Below are positions 41,104 through 44,626 of a stretch of DNA of 44,626 bases, one piece after another; within the stretch, counting starts at the first letter, position 1, and each line of letters opens with the position of its first letter. The notes beneath the pieces were generated by a model. It saw only the letters and a list, made by a program, of their open reading frames with translations, was not told the DNA's origin and made no database searches. Source of the DNA: Psychrobacillus soli (GTDB lineage Bacteria > Bacillota > Bacilli > Bacillales_A > Planococcaceae). The stretch covers positions 1-44,626 of the forward strand of contig NZ_VDGG01000020.1 of NCBI RefSeq assembly GCF_006861775.1, read 5' to 3'. A program made the translations under genes and the position numbers.

Positions 41104-43227
41104 ATGAAGTGTCAACAATGTGGTAACAATCAAGCAACTATGAATATATCATTACAAATGAATAACCAAAGAATACAAATGCATATGTGTCAGCCATGTT
41201 TTAATGAAATTCAAGGGACACTAGGCGCAGGAGGGATGTCATCATTTAATGGAAATGATGCATTTGCAAAACACTTTTCCCAAGGGAACGGTGGTAATCA
41301 AACAAGAGCGCGAACAGTTCAATCATCAGGAAATGGTTTGCTGGACCAACTCGGTAGAAATATATCAAATGAAGCAAGAGACGGGTTGATCGACCCGGTC
41401 ATTGGTCGTGATCAAGAGATTAAGCGTGTGATGGAAACATTAAATAGAAGGAACAAAAATAATCCAGTCCTAATCGGTGAGCCTGGTGTTGGTAAAACTG
41501 CTATTGCCGAAGGACTTGCAGTTAAAATACTTGAAGGCGACGTCCCATTCAAGTTATTGAATAAGGAAATCTATTTGTTGGATGTTGCTTCATTAGTAAC
41601 GAATACAGGTATACGTGGCCAATTTGAAGAGCGTATGAAGAAGTTAATTGAAGAGCTTCAGGAAAGAAAAGATGTCATTTTATTTATTGATGAAATCCAT
41701 TTATTAGTTGGTGCTGGATCTACTGAAGGTTCGCAAATGGATGCAGGAAATATTTTGAAACCCGCTTTGGCACGGGGAGGTTTACAACTAATCGGTGCGA
41801 CGACATTAAAAGAGTATCGTCAAATTGAAAAAGATGCAGCACTTGAACGACGTTTTCAACCAATTATTGTAAAAGAACCGTCTGCGGAAGATACCGTGAA
41901 AATCTTATATGGTATCAAAGATCGCTATGAAGAATTCCATGAAGTACATTATTCGGATGAAGTCATACAAGCTTTTGTTACATTGTCCCAACGTTATATT
42001 CAAGACCGCTTCTTGCCAGATAAAGCAATTGATTTAATGGATGAAGTGGGTGCTCGTTTAAATCTTATCCATTCGGAAAAAGACTCTCATTCGATTGAAT
42101 TCCGATTAAATGAAGTAAGCAAAGAAAAAGAACAAGCAGCTGAATCCGAAGACTATGAAAAAGCTGCAAATTTACGTTATGAGGAAATCCAACTTCAAAA
42201 ACAGTTGGAAGAAGTTAAAAAAGATGGGGAAGTAGCTCGTGTAGATGTGTCTATCGCACATATTGAAAGTATTGTTGAAGAAAAAACAGGGATTCCTGTT
42301 ACGAAACTGCAAGAAGCTGAACAAGCGAAAATGAAAGGAATTGCTGAAAGTCTTGGAGCAAAAGTGATTGGTCAAGCTAGTGCTGTTGATAAAATCGCTA
42401 AAGCTATTCGCCGGAGTCGTGCAGGTTTAAAATCAAAACATCGCCCAATCGGTTCATTCCTTTTCGTTGGTCCAACTGGTGTTGGTAAAACAGAAATTAC
42501 GAAAGTGCTTGCCGAAGAATTATTCGGCTCACGCGAAGCATTGATCCGACTGGATATGAGTGAGTATATGGAGAAACATGCAGTATCTAAAATCATTGGA
42601 TCACCTCCAGGTTATGTTGGTCATGAAGAGGCAGGTCAATTAACAGAAAAAGTCCGCCGAAACCCATACTCCATTCTATTGCTCGATGAAATTGAAAAAG
42701 CACACCCAGATGTACAAAATATATTCTTGCAAATCATGGAAGATGGTCGCCTGACAGATTCACATGGACGAGCCGTCAGTTTTAAAGAAACAGTCATCAT
42801 TATGACAAGTAACGCTGGAACTGGCGACAAAAAAGTGAACGTAGGGTTCAACCGCACCGAACATGAATCCGTCACGATATTAGAAAATTTAAGTGAGTAC
42901 TTCAGACCAGAGTTTCTAAATCGTTTCGATGCAATCATTCCATTTAACGAGCTTTCAGAAGAGAACTTACTGGAAATTGTGGACCTCATGCTAGTAGATT
43001 TACAAACAACTATGGAGGAAAATGATATTGAAATTACGATTACAGCTGAAGCCAAACAAGCATTAGTCAATCTTGGTTATGATAAACGCTTTGGTGCAAG
43101 ACCTCTACGCAGAGTCATTCAAGACAAAATTGAAGATCAATTAACGGATCTTCTTTTAGAAGAAGATACAATTGCGAAGGTGCATGTAGATGTGTTAGAT
43201 GAAGAGATTGTGGTTACGAAAGCATAA
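41104..43227 (+). CDS. clpE: ATP-dependent Clp protease ATP-binding subunit ClpE
   Basis: ClpE is a Hsp100 unfoldase for the ClpP protease, induced by heat and protein damage. The N-terminal zinc finger has [15 protein letters not shown] with MCQPC, diagnostic of ClpE. Two AAA+ modules follow: Walker [10 protein letters not shown] and [13 protein letters not shown]; then GPTGVGKTE and [17 protein letters not shown] segment ([20 protein letters not shown]) lies between them. The VGFN-type P-loop region near INVGFNRT and the tail match. Length 707 is normal. RBS AAGGAGGAATGGAAG. Under two CtsR sites; a terminator follows. Confidence 0.97.
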   Translation: MKCQQCGNNQATMNISLQMNNQRIQMHMCQPCFNEIQGTLGAGGMSSFNGNDAFAKHFSQGNGGNQTRARTVQSSGNGLLDQLGRNISNEARDGLIDPVIGRDQEIKRVMETLNRRNKNNPVLIGEPGVGKTAIAEGLAVKILEGDVPFKLLNKEIYLLDVASLVTNTGIRGQFEERMKKLIEELQERKDVILFIDEIHLLVGAGSTEGSQMDAGNILKPALARGGLQLIGATTLKEYRQIEKDAALERRFQPIIVKEPSAEDTVKILYGIKDRYEEFHEVHYSDEVIQAFVTLSQRYIQDRFLPDKAIDLMDEVGARLNLIHSEKDSHSIEFRLNEVSKEKEQAAESEDYEKAANLRYEEIQLQKQLEEVKKDGEVARVDVSIAHIESIVEEKTGIPVTKLQEAEQAKMKGIAESLGAKVIGQASAVDKIAKAIRRSRAGLKSKHRPIGSFLFVGPTGVGKTEITKVLAEELFGSREALIRLDMSEYMEKHAVSKIIGSPPGYVGHEEAGQLTEKVRRNPYSILLLDEIEKAHPDVQNIFLQIMEDGRLTDSHGRAVSFKETVIIMTSNAGTGDKKVNVGFNRTEHESVTILENLSEYFRPEFLNRFDAIIPFNELSEENLLEIVDLMLVDLQTTMEENDIEITITAEAKQALVNLGYDKRFGARPLRRVIQDKIEDQLTDLLLEEDTIAKVHVDVLDEEIVVTKA

Positions 43228-43234
43228 GTGAAGA

Positions 43235-43269
43235 AAAAATCCCGCTGAATACGATTCAGTGGGATTTTT
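43235..43269 (+). terminator. Terminator after clpE
   Basis: AAAAATCCCGCTGAAT pairs with ATTCAGTGGGATTTTT across a 3-nt loop. Confidence 0.9.
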
Positions 43270-43381
43270 GTGCTTTAAGAGACTGGCGTTATACAATTTA
43301 CTTGTTTATTATCAAATTCTATATTAGCTTGATAAAGCACTAAAAGAAAAGAACACTGTGTGTCGATTAAATGTGTACTAA

Positions 43382-43420
43382 CAATAAGTGGTACTAGATT
43401 CAAACTAGTACCACTTATTG
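43382..43420. terminator. Long hairpin, likely terminator of the YflT-type gene
   Basis: A perfect 16-bp inverted repeat CAATAAGTGGTACTAG (43382-43397 / 43405-43420) surrounds a 7-nt loop. It lies 18 bp after the stop of the minus-strand stress gene. A T run is weak. Confidence 0.65.
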
Positions 43421-43437
43421 GATCTTCTATATATTAA

Positions 43438-43764
43438 TTATGCAGGTTTATGTGCAATAATTATGAGCTTTCCTTTGTCGAGCTCTTCTTCTGCAGCGGC
43501 AGCTTCTTCTTTTGATAAACCTACTGATTCCATTTTGTTTCGAAGTTCATCTCCGCGAGAAGTGAACATATTTTTCATGGAGTCAAGGAAGCCTTGTTCT
43601 TTCATACCCACATCTTTCGTATCAAGAGCATTGTTTATATCGTCGGCTCTTTCTTTGAAATGGGCGAAAATATGAATGTGGTCTTTTGAATACCCTTGTG
43701 ACTCCAATGTCTCGATTTCTTGTTTTGCTTGTACGGCATTTTCTACAGTTAATTTGACAGTCAT
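43438..43764 (-). CDS. General stress protein, YflT domain
   Basis: This 108-residue cytoplasmic protein belongs to the heat-induced YflT family: AVQAKQEIETLESQGYSKDH then IHIFAHFKERADDINNALDT, a middle with FLDSMKNMFTSRGDELRNKM, and an acidic Ala-rich stretch EEAAAAEEELDKGKLIIIAH. Its biochemical role is unknown; in B. subtilis such genes belong to the SigB general stress regulon. RBS is TGGAGGAATTATA. A SigB-like promoter lies upstream. Confidence 0.88.
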   Translation of the reverse strand: MTVKLTVENAVQAKQEIETLESQGYSKDHIHIFAHFKERADDINNALDTKDVGMKEQGFLDSMKNMFTSRGDELRNKMESVGLSKEEAAAAEEELDKGKLIIIAHKPA

Positions 43765-43807
43765 TATAATTCCTCCATTTGTTGTTTTATTTGTGGTATA
43801 ACTATCT

Positions 43808-43832
43808 TTACCCTTCCTGATATGATTTAAAC
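43808..43832 (-). promoter_or_regulatory. SigB-type promoter of the YflT gene
   Basis: On the minus strand, GTTTAA (43827-43832), 13 bp, and GGGTAA (43808-43813) match the SigB consensus GTTTAA-N12-15-GGGTAT, 44 bp before the start codon. Confidence 0.75.
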
Positions 43833-43919
43833 AAAAATAAAATTATGTAGAATCAAAAAGTGTGAAAGAATATAATGACTTTGATATGCTTAAAAGAAAA
43901 AAGAATGGAAGTTGTTCAT

Positions 43920-44417
43920 ATGGATAAGAAAGCGGAACAAATAGCAAGCTTTAAGGCGGCAATGGGCAATTACCCGACAGGTGTTACGGTTGTAACAGCA
44001 TTTAACGAAGAGGGGAAACCAATGGGGTTAACAGTGAACTCTTTTGCATCAGTTTCTCTAGAACCACTGCTTATCCTATGGTCTATTGATAAGCGAGTGT
44101 ATTCGTATGAAGATTTTTTAAAGGTAGACAAATTTACAGTAAATATTTTAGCGGCGGATCAAGGGGATCTATGTACGTTATTCTCCAGCAAAGTAGAAGA
44201 CCGTTTCAGTAAATGTGACTGGAAAAAGTCGGAGTTAGATTTACCAGTACTTGCAAATACGTTAGCTACTTTACAATGTAAAGTATTTAGCCAAATTGAT
44301 GCAGGAGATCACACAACGATCATAGGTGAAGTTCTAGACATTCAAAATGAAAGTAAAGAGCCGCTATTATACCATCGCCGAACAATTGGTGCGATCCCGG
44401 AAGAGTTTTATCATTAA
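43920..44417 (+). CDS. Flavin reductase family protein (FMN-binding)
   Basis: This 165-residue flavoprotein resembles the reductase component of two-component monooxygenases. Typical blocks are FKAAMGNYPTGVTVVTAFNE, GLTVNSFASVSLEPLLILWS, FTVNILAADQGDLCTLFSSK and DRFSKCDWKKSELDLPVLAN. The ATG at 43920 has a weak GGAAG site; ATG 43905 and 43875 are upstream alternatives. No partner oxygenase lies within the window, although the next genes are cut off. It may supply FMNH2 to a monooxygenase elsewhere. Confidence 0.87.
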   Translation: MDKKAEQIASFKAAMGNYPTGVTVVTAFNEEGKPMGLTVNSFASVSLEPLLILWSIDKRVYSYEDFLKVDKFTVNILAADQGDLCTLFSSKVEDRFSKCDWKKSELDLPVLANTLATLQCKVFSQIDAGDHTTIIGEVLDIQNESKEPLLYHRRTIGAIPEEFYH

Positions 44418-44423
44418 GAATAT

Positions 44424-44465
44424 AGACTGCCAGCTAAGTATCTTTCACTTAGGAGGCAGTCTTTT
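44424..44465 (+). terminator. Terminator after the flavin reductase gene
   Basis: AGACTGCC (44424-44431) pairs with GGCAGTCT (44455-44462), with inner CTAAGT/ACTTAG, and T4 after it. Confidence 0.85.
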
Positions 44466-44574
44466 ACTATTCAAAAGGTTCATATAAAGAGAAGAGTTCG
44501 GCTTGCTTCAAGACATCTTGTACCTATAATATGTCGAAATCATAGGCGTTTCACATCAAGTAAACTTGCTATTT

Positions 44575-44626
44575 TAACAATTGGTTGCTCTCACCGGCGA
44601 TTTGGTTGCTCTCGCACGGATTTGAT
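44575..44626 (+). repeat. Short tandem repeat cut by the window edge
   Basis: ATTGGTTGCTCTC recurs with a ~22-bp period (ATTTGGTTGCTCTC) and a third ATTT start at the very end. Only two units are visible. No gene is seen in 44466-44626. Confidence 0.4.

Overview
The window is low-GC Gram-positive chromosome. ClpE with CtsR boxes, a PerR box, a SigB-type promoter, a T-box leader, a bacilliredoxin (BrxC/YtxJ) and strong GGAGG ribosome binding sites point to Bacillales. The mix of genes and repeats suggests Planococcaceae/Caryophanaceae (Psychrobacillus- or Sporosarcina-like), but that family call is inference. There is no prophage, rRNA, tRNA or CRISPR array.

Layout. 0.3-3.0 kb: a three-gene OpuC/OpuB-like osmoprotectant ABC importer (minus). 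3.7-10.3 kb: a chemoreceptor, a collagen-like protein, a second-type arginyl-tRNA synthetase under an Arg (CGC) T-box, TspO, and remnants of a LysR regulator and a YunD-like nucleotidase. 10.3-15.8 kb: a DmpA-type peptidase, a single-chain sigma/anti-sigma membrane protein and topoisomerase III. 16.0-17.0 kb: a type I toxin-antitoxin locus (36-residue toxin, overlapping antisense RNA) with a second, toxin-less copy of the antisense region. 17.1-18.8 kb: LysE and DUF2306 membrane proteins and a truncated TetR regulator. 18.9-24.0 kb: a TPP-riboswitch-controlled thiamine salvage operon, ylmB-tenA-thiW-thiD-thiM-thiE. 24.2-27.5 kb: YdhR-like monooxygenase, truncated MFS transporter, glutaredoxin, MBL hydrolase and Lrp/AsnC regulator.

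27.5-35.8 kb is the most interesting block: a reactive-sulfur and thiol-redox island headed by a CstR-type persulfide sensor (Cys31/Cys60). It carries TusA, two stand-alone rhodaneses, a glutaredoxin, DsrE-like, OsmC-like, a rhodanese-persulfide dioxygenase fusion with domain order opposite to staphylococcal CstB, a TauE/SafE exporter, a bacilliredoxin, a thioredoxin, and an unknown membrane protein with CcdA and a TlpA/ResA-like thioredoxin. A 16-bp ATACC-N6-GGTAT element recurs at five places, which looks like a multi-promoter CstR regulon. The likely flow is: CstR senses persulfide, TusA/rhodanese/DsrE relay sulfane sulfur, the dioxygenase makes sulfite, TauE exports it, and the CcdA/TlpA/Brx/Trx/Grx proteins keep thiols reduced. 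No sulfide:quinone reductase is present in the window.

35.8-44.6 kb: degenerate repeat-rich DNA (a topB fragment, two dispersed repeats, a three-tier palindrome), then ahpC-ahpF (PerR box), adaA-ogt alkylation repair, clpE with two CtsR boxes, a YflT-type stress protein behind a SigB-like promoter, and a flavin reductase.
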